Source: Polytrichum commune (Eukaryota > Streptophyta > Polytrichopsida > Polytrichales > Polytrichaceae). From it: 64,000 nucleotides of DNA. A model generated the notes under the pieces. It worked only from the letters and a program-made list of their open reading frames with translations, was not told the origin of the DNA and searched no databases. Below are positions 1-10,146 of the stretch, piece after piece. Position numbers and translations under genes: made by a program. The DNA lies in the NCBI GenBank assembly GCA_950295325.1, contig OX485806.1:21080001-21144000 (forward strand), read 5' to 3'. Position 1 is the stretch's first letter. Each line of letters starts with the position of its first letter.

Positions 1-126
1 AAATTATTCAATGAAAATCTTATATCACTTAGTCTATGTCGTACTCGATTAGAAACATAGATGAATAGGCACTACTTCATCGATCTATCATGTTGATGGG
101 AGAAAGGGACACTCCTAGAGTAAATC

Positions 127-1611
127 CTAGGTCCGATCTAAAGGGTGAGTTAAAATTCCACTCTCGAGAATTACTTTGACCTCGTTGAAGCTGAAGGTTG
201 GCGCGTGGATGAAAAGGTCTACATCAGGATTGCGATGGCAGACCTTTAAAAGAATATAGTAAACATGCTTGCAATACGAGAATTGACTCCGCCCTCGAAA
301 GTTGGTCATTGTCTTCTTGAACGCAGGGCAGGTGCAACCCGGGAGGGAACTGATGGTGATATGGTATTGTGTCACATCGGGTGGCGTCATCGAGTTTAGC
401 GCAATGATGCAGCCATGGCCAGGGTGAGGAATCATCGTGACCGAGCGGAGTTGAGCTTTGAGGGAGTCCGAAGAGCCCATGGATAGCCGCTGCTGAGGGT
501 TTGGACGGGTTGCGGTGCGCTTAACGAGCTTCCCTTCTCTCTTCCCAGGATACCTGTCCACATCTGCTGGCACCGGCACGGAGTCTAGATTTGCCGGAGA
601 CGGTGAAGTGGAAAAGAGCCTTCTAGGTGAGACTGGCACTTTCTGCGGCAGTTGGAATCCGGCCGCCTCGAGGGCCAGGATCTCACATTGCTTGAGGTTA
701 GTGCCAAGTTTCACTGGCCAAACATCCGGAATGCTTGGTCTCTCTTGTTCCGCAGAGTATTGAACAACCCATTTGCGCCTGCTACCCTTAACGCACCTAT
801 GGATATCATCTGAGCAGAAGAAAAACTTTGTGGTCTCTTTCACATTCTTCCTAGTGCTGTGCCATAGACCGGTGTACGTAGGGGCAGGGGTTGATTTTGC
901 ACCCCTTACGATTCTCTCAGTACACTTCTTTTTGGTGACAGCTCTCTGTGCCCAACAACATTTGGCAGAAGTCTTTGGCAACCGAGCGATGTGCCACTCC
1001 TTCACGTTCACCCTAGTCTCCTCGACGGCAGTGACGTGGCTGATCCGTCCCTCGGGGATGTGGGACGGGACGACATTGTCGGCATGTGGCGCCAGGGGTG
1101 CAACTTCCGGGACATTGGAATCATCCTCTTCAATAATTATGGGCATGTTAGTGGAACGAGTCCGGACAACCCTACCAGAGCCACGGGGATGTGAGAAGTT
1201 GACCTTATCAGGTCTGTGCAACTCTTCTTCTGCTCCAAGAGGTAGATCTGCTTTCCGTTTCGTGGACCCGAATACCTCTTCCCCAGCCATGCAAGGCACC
1301 CGGGTACAGAACTCTTCTGCTCCAGGCATGTCCATCATGGGGTCTTCGAGGACTAAATGATTACCCGTTTGCTTCGCCCTGCGCTCTGCCAACCTTAGCT
1401 TGAGCTCTTTCTTTGTAGGGCATGTACCGCCGACATCACCTTTCAGGAACTGGTAGTAATTGACAACCTGTAGGAAGCCTCGAACGAAGTCGTCCACGGT
1501 AGCAACATAGAGGTCGCCGCTGCTGTTTCCAGACGCTTGAAACCACTTGTTGTGTATTGATTCGGCAAGATTACATGAAGGCATTTCTGCTAGTTCTCCT
1601 TCTGTAAATTT
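127..1611 (-). pseudogene. MULE-like transposase, C-terminal exon with SWIM zinc finger
   Basis: C-terminal part of a Mutator-like (MULE) transposase, read from 1611 down to a stop at 127 (about 494 codons, open throughout). Near its end it carries a SWIM-type zinc finger: a CTC (C-x-C) pair, then after about 17 residues YCKH (C-x-H), the usual C-terminal DNA- or protein-binding module of plant MULE transposases. The middle is low-complexity and basic. It joins the upstream core exon through a 95-bp intron (1612-1706) with clean GT and AG ends, and the splice keeps the frame. This exon looks intact, but the gene as a whole is broken upstream. Known of the family: MULE and SWIM occur together. 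Inferred: this is a dead or non-autonomous copy. Confidence 0.8.
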
Positions 1612-1706
1612 CTGCGTGCACATAGTGGAAGCAATTATAAATTGGAGAAGAGTTGTGAAAATTACAGTGAAAGAAAAAAAAAACAACAAGTTTTGGGACA
1701 ACATAC

Positions 1707-2401
1707 CCCGGTCATGAAGCCTCCCCATTGGCGATAACGGAAATGCCAGAATGCATACCAGAGCTCCAGTTTGTCAAGTGCATTCTCTGTCACTGCCCCG
1801 GCGAAATACCCACCATGCACGTAGCCCGTGGTACAGGTTTTCGCTTCATCCACGGTCCTCGCGGTCCTATATTGGTGGCACATCTTCTTGTGCTGCTCCC
1901 AGAGTTCTTCGGGAATGTATTTCTCGGTATACCTAACCATAGATTGGATCCAGTGAAACTGACAGGTTCTCTCCCGGTCATCCATGCGGTCCTCCTTCTT
2001 CCCGTTGCCATATATGACCCGCACTGCATTCCAATTGGCCTGGGCGTTGTCGGCCATGAAACCCTTGAAGTTGGTATCGACAACACCATCCCTCTCCATC
2101 ACAACATTGAGATTCTTCCAAAAAACGATCTGGGCATCACAGTCCTCCGATTGCATGTCACAGCTTGCAATGGTCATGACACGACAATACGTGGAGTCAT
2201 ATACATGGCATGCCATTGTGGTCCATTGTCTAATCCGTTTCACATGGTCGAACATCATCCAAGCATTCTCCAGATCTTCGCCGGGCTGCATACGCTTCAC
2301 CAAGTCTACCCCACTACCAGGCCCGACTTCCGACATCTTGAAGACAAAAACCTTGTCAAGATCAGCCCCTTGACCAGGGAATTTGTTCTCCTGAACAAAG
2401 G
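1707..2401 (-). pseudogene. MULE-like transposase, catalytic core exon
   Basis: Transposase core, open from the edge of the inserted LTR (2401) to the splice donor at 1706. It has the MULE signature: an acidic residue in HVYDSTYCRVM, a second in FMADNAQANWNAV, then CQFHWIQSM before an alpha-helical stretch. These are the expected surroundings of the first two DDE acidic residues and the conserved H. The exon runs into the LTR at its 5' end instead of starting with a proper ATG; the first in-frame ATG (2336) lies inside conserved sequence and is probably not the real start. Upstream coding resumes at 3439 beyond the LTR, so the frame is physically split. Confidence in the family is high, in function low. 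Confidence 0.8.
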
Positions 2402-3438
2402 TGTCACCAAAAATTCCCCACCCTTCGATTTCATCCTAGCCCGACTGGAAAAGTTATAATGACACGTAGAAAATCCTCCCTCGGTAATTCAATAAACATC
2501 ATAAGTCAAAAACAATAAGAGTGTCACTATTTTTTTGGAAGTTTGGACATAGTCTCGGTTTTTTGGCTCTTAAAAATTCATATGAAGTCCAAAAAATGAG
2601 TTATTGGTATCCATGGATAGGTAATGAAGTCCTCTACATGAATATGCAATAATATTTCTACTGCCACAAAGTATATGGTCGCAATTCTACGCTGTTCCCT
2701 TTGAATCTGCACTTTTTCACTAGTTTTTGTAAGTTTGGACATAGTCTCGATTTTTTGGCTTTCAAAAATTCATATGAAGTCCAACAAAACTAAATGCTCC
2801 AATTAGAGACTTTGCACATCCGCATAAGTATAAGACTAATCAATGTAAATCCAAGTATTCAAACAAAGCCATAAATTGAACTTTAAATCATTCACGCCCA
2901 ACTATTACTAACAAGAGGTCAAACCCTCTTCAAGGCCAACTAGCCTTGGCTCCTAACCTTACACCCATGCACACACACGTGCTCCTATCTTGCTTCCCAC
3001 GCACCCACACTTATAACACGTGGGTGCCAAGGAGCACGAAGGAAAGAGAGGATGAATGAGGGAAGAACGAGGTCTTAAATAGTGAGTTTGAGGAGGTGAG
3101 CACCCTCAAGGCTCACGATAAGCCTTCGAGATCTCCTCCTACTTTGTAGGCTCTCATCTTATCTCCTAAGTCTTCTTCCTTCAAACGATCAACAAAGATC
3201 CTAATTCAAATATTTAACTATCCTTGGCTTTCTACCTACCACACTTTCCACCAAGGTCATGTCCTTACACTACTAAACTTATTCAATCCACTCCACACAA
3301 GCCTAATGTTTAAACTTAGCTTTCTTCAAGCTTCACTTTTTTTATATTTTTGTGATGAATAGTCATAAATCATAAAAGCATCAATTCTAATGGTCTCGAA
3401 GAATTAAAAACACATGTGAGCACCATTTTGGGCTCACA
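2402..3438. mobile_element. Solo LTR (1,037 bp) inside the MULE gene
   Basis: The segment starts TGTCACCAAAAA and ends GGGCTCACA, the TG...CA ends of an LTR. Its first ~75 bp and last ~550 bp match the element at 56670-58648 closely, while the middle differs. The middle contains a direct repeat with a 192-bp period (units starting near 2541 and 2733). The flanking 5-mers are AAAGG on the left and TTAGG on the right, three of five matching, as expected of a decayed target duplication. No internal retroelement sequence is attached, so it is read as a solo LTR. A TTAAATAG motif near 3075 could be a promoter box, but orientation is unresolved. Confidence 0.75.
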
Positions 3439-4240
3439 TTAGGCCCATAAACTGATTCCACAGAGTTTGGTGATAGAGTCCATGACACCATACCTTCTGA
3501 GGTATCGGAAGCTCATGACCTTGTTGCGGATGTTCGGGGAAGCCATGTCCTTGCACCGGTTGAATACAGGAACAAGTTCCTCCAGAGTGAACTTCTTTGG
3601 TGGCGCGTCATCGGATTGAAGAAGATAGTTGCCAATTAGAATTTTGCTAGCCTCCAACACAACTGCATTCTTGGTAGCCTGAGGAGTCTTCTCGATCTGT
3701 TCTTCAATTAGGCCACTGATCTCAGCCTTAGTGTCTCTGTAGTCGCCCACCTTAACAGGGTGATCGTGAGTTCCAATGTGGATGCACGCTCTTGTGTGGT
3801 TGTTTTTGCCAACAACATAATAAATTTTCGCTCCACATATAGCAATACATGTTGGGGGTTCTTTACATACCTTGCAAACAAGCGTAGAGTCAGGTGGGGG
3901 CGTTTGATCCACTACAAAGGCTTGGAGGGTACAACCTTTAAACTCTGTCTCGTTGACTTCGAAAATACGAGGTCGGCGGATCAAATATTCGCACTCCTTG
4001 TTGTTGCAACGCAGGTGTCTAACGCAGGGAAGGACAAACCAAAGTCGTTTGTGATGTTGGTGGTGATGGTCTTCGTCCACACATGGCCGTCGTAATGCTT
4101 GTCCATTCCCTGCATTGACTTGGCCTATGACCGTGCAGTCGTGTCACTAGTGGGTGGCAACTCAAATATGACAACACCATCGAACACAGCAGGAATGTAC
4201 TCTACTCTCTCGTGTCTAATCACTGAGTAATCTAATTTTT
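3439..4240 (-). pseudogene. MULE-like transposase, N-terminal DNA-binding region
   Basis: Coding sequence for the region before the transposase core. From 4080 downward a long frame holds a cysteine-rich segment (LRCNNKECEYL, then CKVCKEPPTC) resembling the FLYWCH/WRKY-like zinc-binding module of MULE proteins, then a helical stretch ending at the LTR border. Upstream of about 4045 the coding continues in a different frame and contains a TAG at 4125-4127, so there is at least one frameshift and one nonsense codon. The stop at the 3439 border is created by the LTR junction. This is a degraded part of the same gene as the neighbouring segments. Confidence 0.6.
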
Positions 4241-4954
4241 TTAGAATATTTTTTTTCCCGGCCTTCCTGCAAGTTGTTTTAACAATGGAAATATGCTAAC
4301 AGTCTCTTGGGGCAAAGGATATACTTTAGGAGCATTCCCACTAACTATAACCTGAGGCGGGGGCTTGGTGGGACTGCCCTCTTCATTTGAAGAAAGTGTA
4401 ATTACAGACTGAACTCTAACGTTTTCTACAATTGGCGTGTCGAAACCGGGCTCGAGCTTGACCTTCACATCACGTGGCAGAGGAGTTTGAATGGTGCACG
4501 TAGAGGAATTACGAGGAATGAGGATCTCAGTAGACGCAGCCATCTGAGAATTAGTGAGGCCATACACTCGGTAACTACCTGGAGGAAGACTCCAAAACAA
4601 GTTATTGTTCTCATCTCGCTGCGATACCCGACCAAGGGTGTGTGTAAGTTCTGACATGACAACATCAAAAATATCCTCGTCAACAATAATAATGTCCTCT
4701 CTGAAGCCGAACCGAATACTCAGACGTTGGGACGTCACGTAAACTAGACTGTCCTCTTGCATCCGAAAGGTAAGTGAGACTCTCACACCATCTGCATAGA
4801 GGACAACCAACCCCAAGTCTCCAATAGCAGGAATATGAGCCATGATGAGGGGAATGAGCCCTTGCGGCAAGATGGAAATATGAAAGAGGATTCTAAACAT
4901 TGTGGGCCATCTATATATTACAAATGGGCTGCCAACGACAACGACATGATCCAC
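4241..4954 (-). pseudogene. MULE-associated N-terminal segment
   Basis: Open frame of 237 codons from ATG 4954 to TAA 4241, on the same strand and contiguous with the DNA-binding segment. The protein is beta-rich at its N-terminus, with a Pro/Ser/Thr-rich tail. It resembles the N-terminal module often placed before the zinc-binding domain of plant MULE proteins, but I recognise no catalytic motif. The stop falls just after a run of A residues (T run near 4250-4257 on plus). Reading one frame over, the coding continues without interruption into the next segment, so an indel in the homopolymer is the likely cause. It may be the original start of the transposase. Confidence 0.5.
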
Positions 4955-5371
4955 ATGATGGATGAACTCTGAACGAAAGCTTCACTAATATTTTCAATAT
5001 GGAAACAGCCGCCCTTGGGTCTAAAAGTGATGGGTAACGCTGTCACGATATATATAAGTACAGCGTGCAAGTCATGGTAGACATTCTATTCGACAAGCAA
5101 TTAAATTTGATTATTTGGCGCCGACTTAAAGCATGATTCATAACTAGGTCTAGAGATAGACTTGACGTTTCAAGACAGGAATAGAACGAATGACAAAGAC
5201 CCAATTGGGCATTAAATATAGGACTGTCCCTCGTACAAACACTTGTATAAGATCTCGTGATATTCAGCTCTTTTGTTTTAGAATCATAAGTTATGGACTC
5301 TCGAATGCCGTAAGATGTGTTCGGTTCAAGGGAGGATTTTGGGAGTGTTGGAGTAGACATACTCTGGAAGG
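4955..5371. other. Upstream flank of the MULE; nothing recognised
   Basis: I see no gene, RNA or terminal inverted repeat here. A MULE terminal repeat would be expected somewhere upstream of 4954 and could not be matched by eye to the sequence left of 127. Confidence 0.3.
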
Positions 5372-5560
5372 GTGATACTTGACATGCAAAATCATATCAA
5401 GAGAAGGAAAAAGAGAGGGAAGTTGTATTTCAGTAGCACTAAGGCATTGAAGACAAGTAGAATGGGGAGGAAGAAGGCACAACACGAAAGATACGAGACA
5501 AATGGAATTAATAAAGTTTCCCTCCCAAACGTAGAACATCTTGCCAGAAAGGTGTTCAAG
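5372..5560 (+). other. Basic coding module 1 (unknown)
   Basis: A short open frame rich in Lys and Arg (KRRKKRGKLYFSSTKAL, then TSRM) that ends at a good splice donor (AAG|GTAAGG at 5560/5561). It is related to the module at 6198-6497, which carries AKRRRKALFSSRKQL and ASRM in the same order. Such clusters could bind nucleic acid or act as nuclear localisation signals. No family is recognised, and no start or partner exon could be established, so this may be an exon of a small gene or of a decayed one. Confidence 0.25.
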
Positions 5561-6197
5561 GTAAGGGTCAATTTGAATTAAAATTGAAAATGCAGTGGAG
5601 CAGTTACTTAAGTTAATCATGATCATATATCAATCCAAATTAGATATATTAATAACAAACATGAGGCTGGATGCCGAGTGACGTACTTATAAATACACCA
5701 GAGACCACGTAAACCATTTAGTGAATATAAGGGACACCCTAAAGTAAAGTGTTTCTTTTGGAGTGGAGGATTGAAATGGGCAAGGGAAGAGCATTAACCT
5801 TTAAGGAGAAGCTAGAATAGGTTAGTTTAGTTGGAAGAGTATCGTCAAGGTATGGCTATACAGAATATTTCTTCCAATTAGTTTAGTTTGAATTATGTAT
5901 TATCATTTGTACTATCATTTTTATTTTTATAAAACATGATATTCTTCATTTTTAGATTACTTCTGGATTATTTCTATAAATGTTATTAGACATCCGTGTT
6001 CATTATTTTAATGTTCATTTTTATGATTCCTTATATGTTTATAGCAACTTGACTGTAATAAAAACATATCGACATTATGTGAAAAAGATTATGGGATGGA
6101 ATATTAGTGTGGATGTAATACAGGCGAGACACATACATTGATAGAGTGATGTTCACATAGGAGGGAAGTGTAGAATTTGTGAAGCCGGTTCAGTTAC

Positions 6198-6497
6198 ATG
6201 ACAGGGTCCTCGCCGATAGAGTTAGTGAAACCAAAGGCGAAGAGGAGGAGGAAGGCACTTTTCTCAAGCAGGAAGCAATTAAGGGCATCTAGGATGAGAC
6301 AACCGAAACAACGATATGATAGCTTAAACAACACAGTCAAGGCATTGGAATTCTCCCCAGACCGCACACGGTCAAGGTCTCGTATACGGAGAAGCCAGAC
6401 TCACAGTGGTGAAGACATTGCTAGCAAGGAAGCTGGAGTGGGTACGACCAGACAAGTGGAGATATCACATGATCTATCGAGAATTTGCGAGACCCAG
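6198..6497 (+). other. Basic coding module 2 (unknown)
   Basis: An open frame starting at ATG 6198, with a Lys/Arg cluster, the FSSRKQL and SRM motifs shared with module 1, and then an Arg/Ser-rich stretch (RTRSRSRIRRSQ). A splice donor (CCCAG|GTATGA) lies at 6497/6498, matching the position of a donor after module 1. The two modules are about 830 bp apart in the same orientation and look like an old tandem duplication. Function unknown. Between them (5561-6197) I see only AT-rich sequence. Confidence 0.25.
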
Positions 6498-6769
6498 GTA
6501 TGAACCTCAAGTCGATGTTAACATATATGCACTAGAAATTAGGGGTTGTATTCGAGAGCTAGAAAATGCAACAAATGTGGGCCCGTCGAAGCACTCGACA
6601 TCACAATGAGACCGTCACAAGTGGAAGGGAACAAGACTGCCGCGGCAGTAGCCTACCATCGTTCCCCGCATTACAACGGACCTCTGAACTAGGCTTGCAG
6701 GGTTGCAGCCACGAATTGGAGCGGGGGAGTGACTCGAGGGAAGGGCAGTGGTCACCCCGTGGAGAGGTT

Positions 6770-7910
6770 TGAGGTGAGAGCCCTGGGGGATGAAATTTGA
6801 ACCTCGCAAATGACTTTAGATGGCTGGTTTAGGGTTGGCAAAGGGCTCCTTAGTGAGGTATGAGGTGAGAGCTGGATGATCCTTAGTAAGGTTCAAAGTG
6901 AGAGTTGAGGGGCAGAAATTTTGGTGACTTTGTAGGGTGGCTGGATGCTCTTAGTGTGGTTCAATGTGATAGCTTGGGGGCCAGATATGAGAGGTGATCA
7001 TATAAATTTCGGTGGCTGGATGGTCCTAGTGAGGTTCGAAGTGGAAGTCAAAGCGGGCGGTGCGGTGCGGTTCGGTTCAGTTCCTTCGTTCGTTCGTTTC
7101 CTTTCCTTTCTTTCTTTCTTCAGCTTTCTTTTTCAGTGTCCTTAGTGAGGTTAGAGGTTAGAAGTTAGAGTTGGGGCAGAAATGTGAGCTTATTATCTTA
7201 TTTTTGGTGGCTACCTAGGGTGGTTGGATGGTCCTTAGTGAGGTTAGAAGTTAGAGCTAGGGGCACTGTCGGATCCGACAGACCCCTAGGGGCAGATATG
7301 GGCACCTCGCTTTTGATTTTCGGGAGGGTCAAGGTGAGAACTGGGGGCAGAAATGTGAGGTTATTATCTGATTTTTGGTGGCTTCCTAGGGTGGCTGGAT
7401 GGTCCTTAGTGAGGCTAGAAGTTAGAGTTAGGGGCACTGTCGGATCCGACAGACCCCTAGGGGCAGATATGGGCACCTCGCTTTTGATTTTCGGGAGGGT
7501 CAAGGTCAGAACTGGGGCAAAAATATGAGGTTATTATCTGATTTTTGGTGGCTTCCTAGGGTGGCTGGATGGTCCTTAGTGAGGTTAGAAGTTAGAGCTA
7601 GGGACACTGTCGGATCCGACAGACCCCTAGGGGCAGATATGGGCACCTCGCTTTTGATTTTCGGGAGGGTCAAGGTGAGAGCTGGGGCACAAATGTGAGG
7701 TTATTATCTGATTTTTGGAGGCTTCCTAGGGTGGTTGGATGGTCCTTAGTGAGGTTAGAAGTTAGAGCTAGGGGCATTGTCGGATCCGACAGATCCCTAG
7801 GGGCAGATATGGGCACCTCGCTTTTGATTTTCGGGAGGTTGAAAGTTAGAGGTGGGGGCAAAAATATGAGGTTATTATCTGATTTTTGGTGGCTTCCTAG
7901 GGTGGCTGGA
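6770..7910. repeat. ~170-bp tandem repeat array, block 1
   Basis: Head-to-tail units, degenerate before about 7140 and well conserved from 7150 to 7910. Each good unit holds, in order, a GGCTGGATGGTCCTTAGTGA box, the palindrome CTGTCGGATCCGACAG, GGGGCAGATATGGGCACCTC and a TTATTATCTGATTTTTGG box. Palindrome spacing is 171, 170 and 170 bp. The minus strand has overlapping open frames across the units; the period is not a steady multiple of three, so coding is unlikely. Unit length and homogeneity resemble satellite DNA. Confidence 0.9.
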
Positions 7911-8770
7911 TTGTTGCAACCCTTGCTAGTCCCCTTAAAAATCTTGCCAAATTCCATTTCTAGCAAAGGTTACGAGTACTTACCCTTCGCATACCGCCAT
8001 GCTAATGGTTAGCTCCTCCTATCCCGGACCATATAGTTCATAGGAGGGGAACCAACCCTCCTACTTTGCTTTCGGGACTCACCCCTTAATCGGTAATCCA
8101 TTCCCAAATGTGAATTTCCATCCATGGAAGTCCAATCCCATGTTGATCATCGCGTTGCCGGAGCAACACTACAACAACCCGAACCATACTAGGCAACTAT
8201 GGCCTCACAATGGGCCAAAACCCATAGAGGCCATGCCGTTCGGCCTCGAGTGGGTGAGGCCACACCACCTCAACCAGATAAGCCTCTAGGACTCTACGAG
8301 GGGCCCCTACCCCACCGTCAACCAAGCTCTTGTCTCTCTACCAAGAGTTGGGGCCAAGTAGACATTTTCCTTTAGCCGCTGGGCCTAGAAGCCCCCACCA
8401 GCTTCAGACCATCATAACTTTCTTGTATTATTTTTGATTCCAACAACCAACCACTTCATCTTCATCTACGCTTCACGTAGATGCCGATGGACCCCTCACT
8501 TGACCTATTCAGGCAAGTATTGACGACGTTATGCCTGTTTGAACCTTGGCAGTCCCGGGAATCACTCCCTGGCACTGCTCGACCAGGGCGCTGTCCCGCG
8601 ACAGTGCCCCACTCAAATGGCCATAACTCCTAGCTCACACCTCCGATTGGGTGTTCTTCAGCTTTCTAGAATCACCACGCCATGAGCTACGCATAGCTCA
8701 TGGCCTTACCCTTGTGCCTCCTAGTCTCCGAGGGTGAGCGGCGACGTCTGTAGGCGGCGAAGTCTGTGTG
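7911..8770. other. Unrelated insertion interrupting the 170-bp array
   Basis: The array stops in mid-unit at about 7910 (TGTTGCAACCC) and related sequence resumes near 9105. The inserted part has higher GC than the AT-rich regions of the window, no long open frame, and a phrase (GGCCATAACTCCTAGCTCAC near 8620) of a kind common in plant LTRs. A dyad CTGTC-CCGC-GACAG lies at 8591-8604 and shares half-sites with the array palindrome. It could be LTR sequence, but no clear TG/CA ends with target duplication were found. Confidence 0.45.
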
Positions 8771-8864
8771 AGCGGAGCGGCGAAGTATGTGAGCGGCGAA
8801 CCCATAACCCTTGCTTCAAACCCACTAGGCATCCTTAAAGAAAGAAAAAGACGAAGGAGAAGGA

Positions 8865-9092
8865 GAAGGGGAAGGGGAAGGGGAAGGGGAAGGGGAAGGG
8901 GAAGGGGAAGGGGAAGGGGAAGGGGAAGGGGAAGGGGAAGGGGAAGGGGAAGGGGAAGGGGAAGGGGAAGGGGAAGGGGAAGGGGAAGGGGAAGGGGAAG
9001 GGGAAGGGGAAGGGGAAGGGGAAGGGGAAGGGGAAGGGGAAGGGGAAGGTGGAGGTGGAGGTGGAGGTGGAGGTGAAGGTGGAGGTGGAGGT
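8865..9092. repeat. (AAGGGG)n then (GGAGGT)n hexanucleotide tract
   Basis: About thirty near-perfect AAGGGG hexamers (8865-9048), followed by seven or so GGAGGT/GGTGGA hexamers. The plus strand is purine-only over most of its length and has regularly spaced G4 runs. The Gly/Arg and Leu/Pro open frames across it are artefacts of a repeat whose unit is a multiple of three. Confidence 0.97.
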
Positions 9093-9104
9093 GCGTTTTT
9101 TCAG

Positions 9105-10050
9105 CTTTCTTTTTCATAGTCCTTAGTAAGGTTAGAGGTGAGCGCTAAGGGGACTGTCGGATCCGACAGACCCCTAGGGGCAGATATGGGCACCTCGCTT
9201 TTGATTTTCGGGAGGTTTAGGGTGAGAGCTGGGGGCATAAATGTGAGGTTATAATCTGATTTTTGGTGGCTTCCTAGGGTGGCTGGATGGTCCTTGTGAG
9301 GTTAGAGGTGAGAGCTAGGGGCACTGTCGGATCCGACAGTCCCCTTGGGGCGGAAATGTGTACCCGAATTTTTTATTTTTGTTGGATTTTTTGGTAGGCC
9401 AGATGCTCATTTGGACAGGTATTAGTTGGGAGTTAATGCACGTTAGTGAGGGTTTAGTCATGTTTAGATGCTCTTAGTGTGGTTCGATTTGATAGCTAAA
9501 GGGGGGGGCACAAACTAGAGGTCAGATTATAGTTGAGAGAAACATGGCAGATTTGCTAGCATATTATGTGAATTCTGGTAAATTATGTGGGTGGCCGAAA
9601 GCTCCCAATGAGGCTAAGGTTAGAGGTTGGAGTCTGAAATGTGTTTGTTAGCACCTGAATATTTGTGGTTGGCTTTAGCTTGTGAGGTATGATATGGAAG
9701 CCCAGGGGCACTGTCGGATCCGACAGTCCCCTGGGGGCAGAAATGTACACCCAAAATTTGATTTTTGTTGGACTTTTTGGTAGGCCAGATGCTCATTCGG
9801 GCAGGTATTTAGTGGGGGATTGTGCACGTTAGTGAGGGTTTAGTCATGTTTAGATGCTCTTAGTGTGGTTCGAATTGATAGCTAAGGGAGGATTTAGAGG
9901 TCAGATTATATTTGAAAGAAACAGGGCATATTTGCTAGCATATAATCTGATTTCGGGTGGATTTTGGGGGTAGCCGAAAGCTTACAAGGAGGCTAAAGTT
10001 AGAAGTAGGTGGATTTTGTGGGTGGCCGAAAGCTCCCAATGAGGCTGAGG
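9105..10050. repeat. Array block 2: 170-bp units merging into a ~387-bp unit
   Basis: From 9105 the 170-bp units return (palindromes at 9154 and 9324). They are then replaced by a longer unit: the stretches beginning near 9370 and 9760 share GGTAGGCCAGATGCTCATT, GCACGTTAGTGAGGGTTTAG and GTGGCCGAAAGCTCCCAATG. Palindromes at 9324 and 9711 are 387 bp apart. The array ends about 100 bp before the open frame of the methyltransferase-like gene. Confidence 0.8.
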
Positions 10051-10146
10051 TGAGTTTGGTCGTATTATCATGTGAATATTGGGTGGCATTGTTCATCCTA
10101 TTGGTTCTTATGTTGGCAAGTAATTGATTCTCAGGAGATTGTTGAG

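Larger units (their letters stand above)
7266..9726. repeat. Seven copies of a 16-bp palindrome, CTGTCGGATCCGACAG
   Basis: Copies start at 7266, 7437, 7607, 7777 (first base T), 9154, 9324 and 9711. The 16-mer is its own reverse complement. In the best copies the symmetry extends outward: CTAGGGG-CA before it and A-CCCCTAG after it, giving a near-palindrome of about 33 bp. Other positions in the repeat units have drifted more than this core. Perfect dyads of this kind are bound by dimeric proteins or form cruciforms; which applies here is not known. Confidence 0.9.

Noticed and set aside
515..1360. Long plus-strand frames opposite the SWIM exon
   Set aside because: Antisense shadows of the MULE coding strand, which has the recognisable motifs.
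7198..7966. Minus- and plus-strand frames across the 170-bp array with repeating peptides
   Set aside because: Unit length varies between 170 and 171 bp, so no frame is kept across the array; the repetition comes from the DNA.
8698..9117. Open frames of Leu/Pro and Gly/Arg repeats on both strands
   Set aside because: They are automatic translations of a hexanucleotide repeat whose unit is a multiple of three.
7060..10050. CRISPR-like array (palindromic repeats at regular spacing)
   Set aside because: Units are homologous along their whole length, so there are no unique spacers; eukaryotic context.
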